The position numbers were made by a program, and so were the translations under genes. Under the pieces are notes generated by a model. The model saw only the letters and a list, made by a program, of their open reading frames with translations. It was not told where the DNA came from and searched no databases. Shown here one piece after another: positions 10,028 to 18,602 of a DNA stretch of 64,000 bases; the first letter of the stretch is position 1, and each line of letters starts with the position of its first letter. The stretch comes from VXMF01 sp965206775. GTDB taxonomy: Bacteria; Acidobacteriota; Terriglobia; Bryobacterales; UBA6623. Where the stretch lies: assembly GCA_965206775.1 (NCBI GenBank), contig CBDBKU010000003.1, positions 496,001 through 560,000 of the forward strand, in the 5' to 3' direction.

Positions 10028-10648
10028 CTATGCCAAGCCGCCGACGGTGACGGCCGGCTCGGACGCAGAGAGATCCGCCCCGGATTCCCGTTGGGCTGCG
10101 TAGGCCTTCAGCATCCGCATGAACTCAGGCATGTACAAGTGCTGATCAAACCAGCCCCGGCCGCTGACCATGTTGCCGGAACGGACACAGCCCTCGTCGA
10201 CGAAGGTGGCGCCGCACACTTCAATATCGAACTGGCACTTGGGTATCGTCGCCATGCGCTTGCCGGCGATCACGTTGGCGGTGGCAACGATCTCGGCTCC
10301 GTGGCAGACGACTGCGACGGGCTTGTCTTGCTCGAAGAAATGGCGCACGATGCGGATCAGGTCCTTGTCGTACCGGATGTACTCTGGCGCGCGACCACCG
10401 GTTAGGAACAGCCCGTCGTAGTCGTCCGCATCAAGGTCCCGGAACGCCACGGTGGCCTCGAGGTGATAGCTTGGCTGCTCTCGAGTGATGTCCCATCCCG
10501 GAGGGATCTCGTGCATCACCAAGGGATAGACACGGGCCTCCGGCCCCGAGATTACGGCTTGGTAGCCGTCCTCCTGGACGCGGTACACGGGGTAGAGCGT
10601 GTCCATCGCTTCGGCGGCATCGCCGATCGTGATCAGTACCTTCGGCAT
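10028..10648 (-). CDS. DJ-1/PfpI family protein
   Basis: The ATG at 10648 is chosen because AGGAGG sits 6 nt upstream; a longer frame to 10729 has no such site. The 206-residue protein has the flavodoxin-like DJ-1/PfpI fold signature: LFLTGGRAPEY near residues 81-90, and the nucleophile elbow AVVCHG with Cys115 followed by His116. Family members act as peptidases, deglycases, amidases or chaperones, and the sequence does not separate these. It lies upstream of the MFS gene on the same strand and may be cotranscribed with it. A tail of about 25 residues after the conserved core is not recognisable. Confidence 0.85.
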   Translation of the reverse strand: MPKVLITIGDAAEAMDTLYPVYRVQEDGYQAVISGPEARVYPLVMHEIPPGWDITREQPSYHLEATVAFRDLDADDYDGLFLTGGRAPEYIRYDKDLIRIVRHFFEQDKPVAVVCHGAEIVATANVIAGKRMATIPKCQFDIEVCGATFVDEGCVRSGNMVSGRGWFDQHLYMPEFMRMLKAYAAQRESGADLSASEPAVTVGGLA

Positions 10649-11324
10649 GGGAATCCTCCTTGCGCCTTCGTGCTCGAAGGCTTGCTTCGGGCTGCGAAAC
10701 CGGCAGCAGCCGTTGGCTGCAATGCTCACCCGCGCCGTTTAGCCCTTCGTCCGTGCGACATTGTGGCACAGAATCCGCCCCAGTGCATGGCACGGTTACC
10801 CCGAAAGGGACTGTTCGGGCACTACTTGGCGCTGTCCTCTAGAGCCGAATCGCGACACTAGATGTGACGGGGCCTCTCCGCGAGCGAGTTCGTAAATCTG
10901 GATCAGCAAGTCGAACGGGACTATCGGGTCCTGACGGCTCGGACCCTGTCGGTCTGCCGCTATGCATGGATGGGCAAGCACGGGCCGGGACCTCGCGTCA
11001 CCTCCGGATGCCGATGAGCAGCCCAGGGACTTGGCGGTATTGCCTCGCGAGCATTGCCTAGAGGACAGCGCGGCGCCCTGCTAACGTGAAGGGCGCACGC
11101 AAGGGGATGCCGCTTGCTGTTCGCCAGGATGACGCGGTCTAGATCGCTCGCGGTATGCACGGGCTAGCAACGCCTGACCCGGAGTGATCAACAGGCTTGC
11201 GAGTCGACGGAACACCCTAGCCCCACCCGGCAATACCCGCTTCCGCGCACGGTAATCCCCCCAGGACGCCTTGGCCAGATCTTCAGTCCAGTTCCCCATG
11301 CCGTCATGAAAGGCTGAGTTTCGC
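10649..11324. other. Long intergenic region, no supported gene
   Basis: The 676 bp separate the DJ-1/PfpI gene from the ModA-like gene. Short frames exist on both strands but none has a ribosome-binding site plus recognisable protein. I see no tRNA or hairpin with a T-tract. Divergent promoters must lie here. Confidence 0.4.
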
Positions 11325-12266
11325 ATGAAGTGCCCCCATTGGATCCACGTCGCTTTAGGATTGCTACTCCTCACTGGCAGCTGCGGGCCCAGCTCGGTGG
11401 AGTCAGGTAAACCGGACGCTCGGTCCGTAGCCGTCATTACGTCGGGCGGCTTCGCCGCGGCTTACAACGTGCTTGGCCCTCAATTCGAACAGGAGACGGG
11501 GATTCGCCTGATCTCGGCATACGGTGCATCCTCGGGCGGGGCCCCGGATTCCATACCGGAACGGCTTGCGCGGGGCGAGACGCCGGACCTGATCATTCTG
11601 TCTAGGCCGGCGCTCGACGCCCTGACGGAGCGCGGGGATGTGGTCGGAACGAGCCGGATCGATCTTGCAGACTCGAGGATCGGCATGGCGGTTATGAGCG
11701 GCGGACCAAGACCGGATATCGAGAACCCTGATGCCTTTGTCGCCACGCTGCTGGCGGCGCGGTCGATCGGCTACTCAGCAAGCGTAAGCGGAACCTACCT
11801 CTCCACCGAGCTCTTCCCGCGTCTCGGGATTTGGGAGCGACTCGAACCGAAGTCCAAGCGTATCGTGAGCGACCGCGTCGGTAACGTCGTAGCCCGCGGC
11901 GAGGTGGAGATCGGCTTCCAGCAGATCAGTGAGATTCTGCCGATCGAGGGCGTGGACTACGTCGGGCCGATTCCAGAGGAATTCCAGAAGGTGTCGACCT
12001 TCTCGGCGGGTTTGACCACCCGCGCCCGCAATCTCGAGGATGCCCGATCCCTGCTCGAGTACCTATCGTCGGAGAAGGTGGCTGAAGCCATTGCTGCTAC
12101 AGGACTGGAACCCAGGGTGCGAGCCCAACAGCTCGCAGGCTCGCAAGGCGAGGCGCGATGGCACTGGACGCCGGAGACGACAAACACAGATGCGCTCGTT
12201 CACCTCGAATCGACCGGCTCGAACACGACCGTCGCCAGGGGAGGCAGTGTCAGACGAATCGAATAG
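11325..12266 (+). CDS. Solute-binding lipoprotein, molybdate-binding (ModA)-like
   Basis: The 313-residue product starts with a hydrophobic signal ending at LLLLTGSC, a plausible though non-ideal lipobox, so a periplasmic lipoprotein is likely. Residues 35-250 resemble the type II periplasmic binding fold of ModA-like proteins: VAVITSGGFAAAYNVLGPQFEQ, then GASSGGAPDSIPERLARGE, then PDLIILSRPALDAL. No permease or ATPase gene adjoins it, so it is an orphan binding protein and the ligand is unknown. The last 22 codons overlap the end of glgB on the opposite strand by 67 bp, and the C-terminal 40 residues look unconserved. Confidence 0.75.
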   Translation: MKCPHWIHVALGLLLLTGSCGPSSVESGKPDARSVAVITSGGFAAAYNVLGPQFEQETGIRLISAYGASSGGAPDSIPERLARGETPDLIILSRPALDALTERGDVVGTSRIDLADSRIGMAVMSGGPRPDIENPDAFVATLLAARSIGYSASVSGTYLSTELFPRLGIWERLEPKSKRIVSDRVGNVVARGEVEIGFQQISEILPIEGVDYVGPIPEEFQKVSTFSAGLTTRARNLEDARSLLEYLSSEKVAEAIAATGLEPRVRAQQLAGSQGEARWHWTPETTNTDALVHLESTGSNTTVARGGSVRRIE

Positions 12267-14119
12267 GGCTGCCTGTGAAACGGAACTTCCTCGGCTTCGA
12301 CGCAACCCCTGTTCCCGATGTCCGAGCCTCCGTAGTAGGTCGAATCGGTGTTCAGAAGCTCCTTCCAGGCACCGAGGCGGGGCACTCCGAGTCGGTACTC
12401 CCTGCGCGGGACAGGGGTGAAATGACAGACGACCAGTAGCGACTCGCTTGGATCGCGCCCGGTTCTCAGGAAACTCACGACACTCGCGTCGTGGTCTGCG
12501 CAGTCGATCCAGGAGAAGCCGCGATCCTCGGACTCGGTCAGATAGAGTGCAGTCCTCTGGCGATAGAGACGATTCAGGTCGCCGACAAGGCGCTGCACGC
12601 CGCGGTGCGAATCCTCGTCCAACAGATGCCAGTCGATGCTCCGGTCGTGATTCCACTCGGCTCGCTGGCCGATCTCGCTTCCCATGAACAGGAGCTTCTT
12701 CCCGGGATGGGCATACATATAGCCGTAGAGGAGCCTGAGGTTGGCGAACTTCTGCCAGTCGTCGCCGGGCATCTTATCGAGCAACGAACCCTTCATGTGG
12801 ACGACTTCGTCGTGCGATAGGGGCAGGACGTAGTTCTCGCTGAAGGCGTAGAGCATGCTGAATGTGAGCCTGTCGTGGTGATGCTTGCGATAGACCGAGT
12901 CGTGGCTCATGTATTCGAGCATGTCGTGCATCCAGCCCATATTCCACTTGAATCCGAATCCTAGGCCCCCTTGAGAAACGGGCCGAGAGACGAGCGGCCA
13001 CGCCGTGGATTCTTCCGCAATCGTCATGACGTCGGGGAACTGAGCGTAGACCGCCGCGTTGACGTGTCGCAGGAGTTCGATCGCCTCGATGTTCTCCTTG
13101 CCGCCGTACTGGTTCGGCACCCACTCGCCCTCTTCGCGGCCATAGTCTCGGTACAGCATCGAACTGACTGCGTCCACTCGAATGCCGTCGACATGGTACT
13201 TGTCCAGCCAGAACAGGGCGCTCGAGAGCAGGAAATTCGCGACTTCGTTCCTTCCGAAGTTGAAGACGAGGGTATCCCAATCCGGATGACGCCCTAGCTT
13301 TGGATCCATGTGCTCGTACAAGTGAGTGCCGTCGAAGCGAGCCAGCCCGTGCGCATCGTCCGGAAAATGCGCCGGAACCCAGTCGACGATCACGCCGATC
13401 CCGCGACGGTGCAACGCATCGACGAATGCCATGAAGTCGAGCGGAGAACCGAACCTGCTGGTCGGGGCGAAGTAACCGGTCGTCTGATAGCCCCAAGAAC
13501 CGCCGAAGGGATGCTCGGTGACGGGCATCAGTTCGACATGCGTGAAGCCCATCGTGCGGATGTAGTCGGACAGTCGTTCGGCGAGCTCTCCGTAGGTCAG
13601 CCAGCGATCATGCTCTTCGGGGACGCGCATCCAGGAGCCGAGATGCACTTCGTATACTGCGAGCGGCGCGGCAGGCGTGTGCTTAGCTGCCCTGGAAGCC
13701 ATCCAGTCTTCATCGCCCCACTGGTATGAATCCAGGTGGCACACCTTAGAGGCCGTTCGGGGAGCGAGTTCGGCGGCAAACGCGTAGGGATCCGCTTTTT
13801 CCGCGTAGTAGCCGAGTTCGCTGGATTCAACCTTGTACTTGTACAGGTCGCCATCGCCCGCGCCCTCGACAAATCCTTCCCAGACTCCCGAATCGCCGCG
13901 ATTGCGCATCGGGTGCCGATCCGGGTTCCAGCCATTGAAGTCGCCGATTACCGAGACTCGATCCGCATTCGGTGCCCATACCGCGAAGCGGACACCGACT
14001 CGGCCGTCCAGTGCTGCGCGATGCGCGCCGAGACTCTCGTAGCTTTGGGAATGCGCACCTTGGGAAATGCGATCCAAGTCCCATGCGCTCAGGAACACGG
14101 CCTCCCTCATTTGGCCCAT
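12200..14119 (-). CDS. glgB: 1,4-alpha-glucan branching enzyme
   Basis: The ATG at 14119 has GGAG just upstream and gives 639 residues; the longer open frame to 14311 is the shadow of malQ. The order is a short N-terminal segment, a CBM48-like domain (FAVWAPNADRVSVIGDFNGW), then a GH13 barrel. Catalytic residues are visible: nucleophile Asp in GIRVDAVSSM, acid/base Glu in TIAEESTAWP, and Asp in LPLSHDEVVHMKGS. The enzyme transfers alpha-1,4 glucan segments to make alpha-1,6 branches in glycogen. Its start overlaps the malQ stop by 13 bp, so translation is probably coupled in a glgX-malQ-glgB operon. Its 3' end overlaps the convergent ModA-like gene. Confidence 0.97.
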   Translation of the reverse strand: MGQMREAVFLSAWDLDRISQGAHSQSYESLGAHRAALDGRVGVRFAVWAPNADRVSVIGDFNGWNPDRHPMRNRGDSGVWEGFVEGAGDGDLYKYKVESSELGYYAEKADPYAFAAELAPRTASKVCHLDSYQWGDEDWMASRAAKHTPAAPLAVYEVHLGSWMRVPEEHDRWLTYGELAERLSDYIRTMGFTHVELMPVTEHPFGGSWGYQTTGYFAPTSRFGSPLDFMAFVDALHRRGIGVIVDWVPAHFPDDAHGLARFDGTHLYEHMDPKLGRHPDWDTLVFNFGRNEVANFLLSSALFWLDKYHVDGIRVDAVSSMLYRDYGREEGEWVPNQYGGKENIEAIELLRHVNAAVYAQFPDVMTIAEESTAWPLVSRPVSQGGLGFGFKWNMGWMHDMLEYMSHDSVYRKHHHDRLTFSMLYAFSENYVLPLSHDEVVHMKGSLLDKMPGDDWQKFANLRLLYGYMYAHPGKKLLFMGSEIGQRAEWNHDRSIDWHLLDEDSHRGVQRLVGDLNRLYRQRTALYLTESEDRGFSWIDCADHDASVVSFLRTGRDPSESLLVVCHFTPVPRREYRLGVPRLGAWKELLNTDSTYYGGSDIGNRGCVEAEEVPFHRQPYSIRLTLPPLATVVFEPVDSR

Positions 14120-16143
14120 CCAGACTCCTTTCCGGAAACTAGCCGGAGCCGGTTCAGCTTCCCCAAGAAGCCCGCTATGGCCGGGTCGGACAGAATCCTC
14201 TCCAAGCTGTGTCGCGACCGGCGCTTCCAGTTGGGACGTTCCCGATCCGTGCCCGGAGTGTTCTGCGGCTCGAGCTCGCCCCAAAGGTCTTCTAAGGTCA
14301 AGATGACACATTCAGCATCGGACCTGGCCAAGCTCTCGAGGCACGCCGTCAGGACGGCATTCGGGGGCGAGTCCTTTGCATTGACACCGCCTTGTGCCCG
14401 GAAGTGCTCCAGCAGCGACTTCCTTAGCTGGTCCCGTCGCGTGCGGGCTTCCATGGCGTGCGTGGCGTCCAGCAGGCCGAGGTTTTCTTGATCGTCAATG
14501 TCCCCGCCCGACCAGAACGTCGCGAACATGGCAGTGTCGTGCGTGTTCAAGGATGCGACGGATTCGCTAGGCGGCGCGTTTACCGGCGGCTCGCGATCCC
14601 CGCGGAACTCGAACTGCGCAACGTAGGTCCGTCGCAGGCCGTGACTCGCCATGCGCTGGCGCACGTAGGAGGGAACAGTGCCGAGGTCCTCGCCGACGAC
14701 CGATGCACCGTGGCGACGAGACTCAAGACACACGATGGCATAGAGCTCGTCGGCAGGGTACTGCACATAGACGCCCTGGTCACCGTCGAAGCCCTTGGGG
14801 ATCCAGTACATCCGATGCAGGCCCATCATGTGGTCGATCCGCAGCACGCCTGCGTGTCGCAGGTGGTGGCGGATCGACGCGATGAAGTACTCGTGGCCGC
14901 CCTCCCTCGCAGTTCGAGGGTTCAGCGGCGCGAATCCCCAGTTCTGCCCCTTGCTGAAGAACCGGTCGGGTGGGGCTCCGCCGGCGGCATTCAGCACGAA
15001 CGCCTCTGGATACCGGAAGCAATCGAATCCGAGCGGATGCGTGCCAAGCGGGAGATCGAGGTACAGCCCGGGCCCGCGCATCGACGCCCTTTCAGCCAGG
15101 GCGGCAAGCTGGCCATCGGCAAGCCATTGCGCGTAAGCGTGGTAGAGACAGGCAGGATCCGCGGTGTCGAAGGGTGCCGATCCGGGCCGACCGCGCTCGA
15201 AGCCAGCCCGGAACGCCGAATAGGCCTGCAACTCCGCGTTTCCTTCGACATGCTTGGCGAATCGGTCTTGGCGGTCTCCGCCGAGCCGCGCGGCAGCTCG
15301 TTCCAAGGCGGCCCGCTTGCAACGCATCAATCCGCGGTAGTCGACGTGCGGCGCGGAGGTTGGTTTGCCGATGCCGCCGAGTTCAGGCGACCACTCCGGC
15401 ACCTCCTCGAGGTCGACGTAGAACTCGTTCCAGAAGCACCTGCTCACCGGCGTGTACGGACTCGGCGCGAACGGCTTGTCCAGAAACGCAGCGAGGAGAG
15501 GCAGCGTGCTCACAAGTCCCCCTCCTGAGTCCTGGATCCAGTCGGTCAGGCGGCCCAAGTCGGAGAAGGTCCCGGCGATCGGCGACGATCGAGAGTGCAG
15601 TGCGTACAGCGGGGCGAAGACGCCCCAAGTCCGCCGCAGCTCGGCGCATCGCCCGGGCGCCCGAATGATCAACGTTTCTGATTCGCGACGGGCGACTCGC
15701 AGCGAGAGCTTGTGGTATCCGGTGGGCAGCCGCCCGGGTATTGGCAGTCGGAGGGCGGCGAAGCGCCTCCCTTCGATCGTCACCAATCTCCGGAGCTTCA
15801 GCGAACCGATTGAAGCTGACCATTCGCATAGGTCCCCTTCTTCCGTGCGAAGCGTCGCTTCGACCCGACCGCCGGCAGCATCTTCGGGCAGGCGGATCAC
15901 GCAGGCCGGTTCGCGATCGGTCCACGAGGCAGTGACCGGCCCGGCCAATCGTGTCCAAGTCCCGAGCCGCGCGAAGCGTGTTGCCTCGTCGAGTCTATCG
16001 GTCCGCCCGATCTCCGCCCCCAGTTCGGCCAGAACGGCGCGCAAGGCTTCGCAGCTGGGTTGCCGGTCATGCCGGAAGCCGTCTCTATGCACCGGCAGCA
16101 CACCGTAGAGCCGAGCCAGCCGCTGCAAGCTTCCTACCTGCAT
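14107..16143 (-). CDS. malQ: 4-alpha-glucanotransferase (amylomaltase)
   Basis: GH77 amylomaltase. The ATG at 16143 gives 678 residues and lies 20 nt after the glgX stop. A TTG at 16185 would extend the protein by 14 residues and overlap glgX, and I cannot exclude it. The core starts with LQRLARLYGV and carries the catalytic nucleophile Asp in VLRIDHMMGLHR, the acid/base Glu in VVGEDLGTVP and the transition-state Asp in SLNTHDTAMF. A long N-terminal insert of beta character precedes the barrel, as in enteric-type MalQ. The enzyme disproportionates maltooligosaccharides, feeding chains freed by GlgX to phosphorylase. Confidence 0.95.
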   Translation of the reverse strand: MQVGSLQRLARLYGVLPVHRDGFRHDRQPSCEALRAVLAELGAEIGRTDRLDEATRFARLGTWTRLAGPVTASWTDREPACVIRLPEDAAGGRVEATLRTEEGDLCEWSASIGSLKLRRLVTIEGRRFAALRLPIPGRLPTGYHKLSLRVARRESETLIIRAPGRCAELRRTWGVFAPLYALHSRSSPIAGTFSDLGRLTDWIQDSGGGLVSTLPLLAAFLDKPFAPSPYTPVSRCFWNEFYVDLEEVPEWSPELGGIGKPTSAPHVDYRGLMRCKRAALERAAARLGGDRQDRFAKHVEGNAELQAYSAFRAGFERGRPGSAPFDTADPACLYHAYAQWLADGQLAALAERASMRGPGLYLDLPLGTHPLGFDCFRYPEAFVLNAAGGAPPDRFFSKGQNWGFAPLNPRTAREGGHEYFIASIRHHLRHAGVLRIDHMMGLHRMYWIPKGFDGDQGVYVQYPADELYAIVCLESRRHGASVVGEDLGTVPSYVRQRMASHGLRRTYVAQFEFRGDREPPVNAPPSESVASLNTHDTAMFATFWSGGDIDDQENLGLLDATHAMEARTRRDQLRKSLLEHFRAQGGVNAKDSPPNAVLTACLESLARSDAECVILTLEDLWGELEPQNTPGTDRERPNWKRRSRHSLERILSDPAIAGFLGKLNRLRLVSGKESGWAK

Positions 16144-16162
16144 TCGAGCCGCTCTTGTCGAT

Positions 16163-18313
16163 TCAACCGCATTCGGGTCTGGCAATCAATCGGCTTCCAA
16201 TACCGGCGCCGTCCGGGCCGGACTCGTCATGGCTCGATACGGCTTTCAGGACCGCCATGCTCCGATCCAGCATCGCGTAGGTCTCGCCGACGGTCTCGTC
16301 CCCGCCGAATCGCGAGTTCGTGGTGTCGAGTATCACAGTCCATGGCTCCGCCGGGATCGAGAAGCGCTGAGGCCGCGACGAACCGTTGAACAGAAGCAGG
16401 TACCAGCTTCGATCCGCCGCGATCAGCGATCCGAAACACTTCAGCCTGGGGCCTCGCCAATCCGGCTCCGACATCTCCATGCCATCCTGCCGCAACCAAG
16501 TCACGTCCTTGCATCCGGTGGCCGGGTGAGGCATTCCGTCGAAGAACTTCTCACGTCGAAAGGCGGGCTCCGAGCTGCGCAAGCGAATCAGCGACCGCAC
16601 GAAGTCCACAAGCGAGTGCCTCTCAGCAAGGCTCCAGTCCACCCAGTTGGTTTCGTTGTCCTGGCAGTACGCATTGTTATTCCCCCGCTGAGTGCGGCCG
16701 AACTCGTCGCCTGCCACGAGCATCGGAATGCCTTGCGAGAGCATCAGGGTAGCGAGAAGGTTGCGTCGCTGCCGGTCCCTGAGCGCTTTGATCGCAGGGG
16801 ACGACGAGGGACCCTCGACCCCGCAATTCGAAGCGTAGTTGCAGCGTTCGCCGTCGCGATCGCCCTCCATGTTGGCTTCGTTGCGCTTGCGGCTGTAGCT
16901 CACCAGATCCATGAGGGTGAAGCCATCGTGGGAGGTCACGAAATTAATGGCGGATTGTGGCAGCCGCATGCGCGGGCCGAAAATGTCGCTGCTCCCCGCA
17001 ACGCGGGTAGCAAGCGCCGGGGCTGAGCCCGAGCCCACAAGCCAGTACCGCCTAGTGTCGTCGCGGAAACAGCGATTCCACTCCGACCATCTGAATGGGA
17101 AGTTTCCGAGCTGGTCGCTATCCGGAGCGTTCACATCCCAAGGCTCGGCAATGAGCTTGATGCCCTGAAGAGCGGGGTCCTGGCTGATCGCCGACAGCAG
17201 CGGCGCGCTGCGATCGAAGGCAGGCCCGGTGCGTCCCAGCGAAGCCGCTAGATCGAATCGGAACCCGTCCACCCCCATCTCCTCGACCCAGTAGCGCAAG
17301 CTGTCGAGCACAAGTCGGACGACAGCTGGATGGAATGTGTTCAGCGTGTTGCCGCAACCTGAGAAATCGAGGTACTTGCGCTGGTCGCTGGGGTCCAGGC
17401 GGTAGTACGAAGAATTGTCGATGCCGCGGAACGAAAGCGTGGGCCCCTCGTGGCCAAGCTCGGCGGTGTGATTGTAGACGACGTCAAGGATGATCTCGAT
17501 ACCGCTCTCGTGGAATCGGCGCACCATGTCTCGGAACTCGTCCACCGCGCCCTCCCCCGGTACGGACGAATAGCTCGGTTCAGGAGCGAAGTACGCCAGT
17601 GGCTGGTAGCCCCAGTAGTTCGTAAGGCCCGCCTTCTCCAGCCAGTGGTCGTCCACGTGATGCAGCACCGGCAGCAGTTCCACGGCAGTCACGCCCAGGC
17701 TGCACAGGTATTCGAGAACTGGCTCGGAGGCAAGACCGGCGTAGGTCCCGCGCTGGCTCGGCGCCACGGCCGGATTGAGCTTGGTGAACCCGCTGACGTG
17801 CAGCTCGTAAATCACCGTGTTCCTCCAGCTCGTGCGCGGACGATTCGTTTCCAAGCCAGACGACGGACTGCGCACGACAATGCCGAGCGGCGAATCAGCG
17901 CCGCTAGCCATCCGATTCGGGGCCGCCGAGAGACTGGACGGATCAGGGCAGGCTGCAGCGTCGTAGGAATACAGGGACGGGGTCCAACGCGGCCGTCGAG
18001 CGATCGCACGCGCGTACGGATCTAGAACGACCTTGCTCGAGTCGAACCGATGCCCGCGTTCGGGCGCCCACGGCCCGTCGACGCGGTAGCCGTAAATCTG
18101 TCCGGGACCGACCTCTTCGAAGAACCCGTGGAACACCTCGTTCGTACGCCCGCCAAGGGGCAGCACCTCGGAGGGCACAGCGGCCTCGGCCGAATCGAAC
18201 AGACACACTTCGACGGCCTCGGCATGCGCCGAAAACAGTGCGAAGTTGGTGCCTTCTGGACTGGCCCTGGCGCCGAGAGGGTAGGGCGATCCTTGCGATG
18301 CCGCTCTGCTCAT
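16163..18313 (-). CDS. glgX: Glycogen debranching enzyme, isoamylase type
   Basis: The 716-residue product (ATG at 18313; an in-frame GTG lies two codons upstream) has an N-terminal CBM48 domain (GTNFALFSAHAEAVEVCLFD) and a GH13 barrel. Catalytic residues are Asp in GFRFDLAASLGR, Glu in LIAEPWDV and Asp in FVTSHDGFTL. NHTAELGHEGPTLSFRGIDN and DEFGRTQRGNNNAYCQDNETNWVDW are diagnostic of GlgX/isoamylase. It cuts alpha-1,6 branches, preferring chains shortened by phosphorylase. It is the first gene of the minus-strand operon, and its start faces glgA across a 290-bp divergent region. Confidence 0.96.
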   Translation of the reverse strand: MSRAASQGSPYPLGARASPEGTNFALFSAHAEAVEVCLFDSAEAAVPSEVLPLGGRTNEVFHGFFEEVGPGQIYGYRVDGPWAPERGHRFDSSKVVLDPYARAIARRPRWTPSLYSYDAAACPDPSSLSAAPNRMASGADSPLGIVVRSPSSGLETNRPRTSWRNTVIYELHVSGFTKLNPAVAPSQRGTYAGLASEPVLEYLCSLGVTAVELLPVLHHVDDHWLEKAGLTNYWGYQPLAYFAPEPSYSSVPGEGAVDEFRDMVRRFHESGIEIILDVVYNHTAELGHEGPTLSFRGIDNSSYYRLDPSDQRKYLDFSGCGNTLNTFHPAVVRLVLDSLRYWVEEMGVDGFRFDLAASLGRTGPAFDRSAPLLSAISQDPALQGIKLIAEPWDVNAPDSDQLGNFPFRWSEWNRCFRDDTRRYWLVGSGSAPALATRVAGSSDIFGPRMRLPQSAINFVTSHDGFTLMDLVSYSRKRNEANMEGDRDGERCNYASNCGVEGPSSSPAIKALRDRQRRNLLATLMLSQGIPMLVAGDEFGRTQRGNNNAYCQDNETNWVDWSLAERHSLVDFVRSLIRLRSSEPAFRREKFFDGMPHPATGCKDVTWLRQDGMEMSEPDWRGPRLKCFGSLIAADRSWYLLLFNGSSRPQRFSIPAEPWTVILDTTNSRFGGDETVGETYAMLDRSMAVLKAVSSHDESGPDGAGIGSRLIARPECG

Positions 18314-18602
18314 GAACACATCCGCGACGACCTGGATCCCCTACACCAAGTGTGCCCGGCCGGTCGGGACGAACCTAGCTTGACCGCGCTTGACGGCGCG
18401 TATATCATGATCAAAGAGGCTGCTCAGTCCGCAGCGGCTCGGGTGGGGGTATTGTATCTCCGAATTCCGATGCCTTCCTAGCGAGCGCTAGCCATTAGGT
18501 TCCGGTGCTTCGAGATGCCTTTCGCGTGGGAGGCTGGCTTTCCAGCCGAAGGTGTCCTTCGGTATTCGCGCAAGCACCGAGAGTCTCGGACGGTTTGAAA
18601 CC

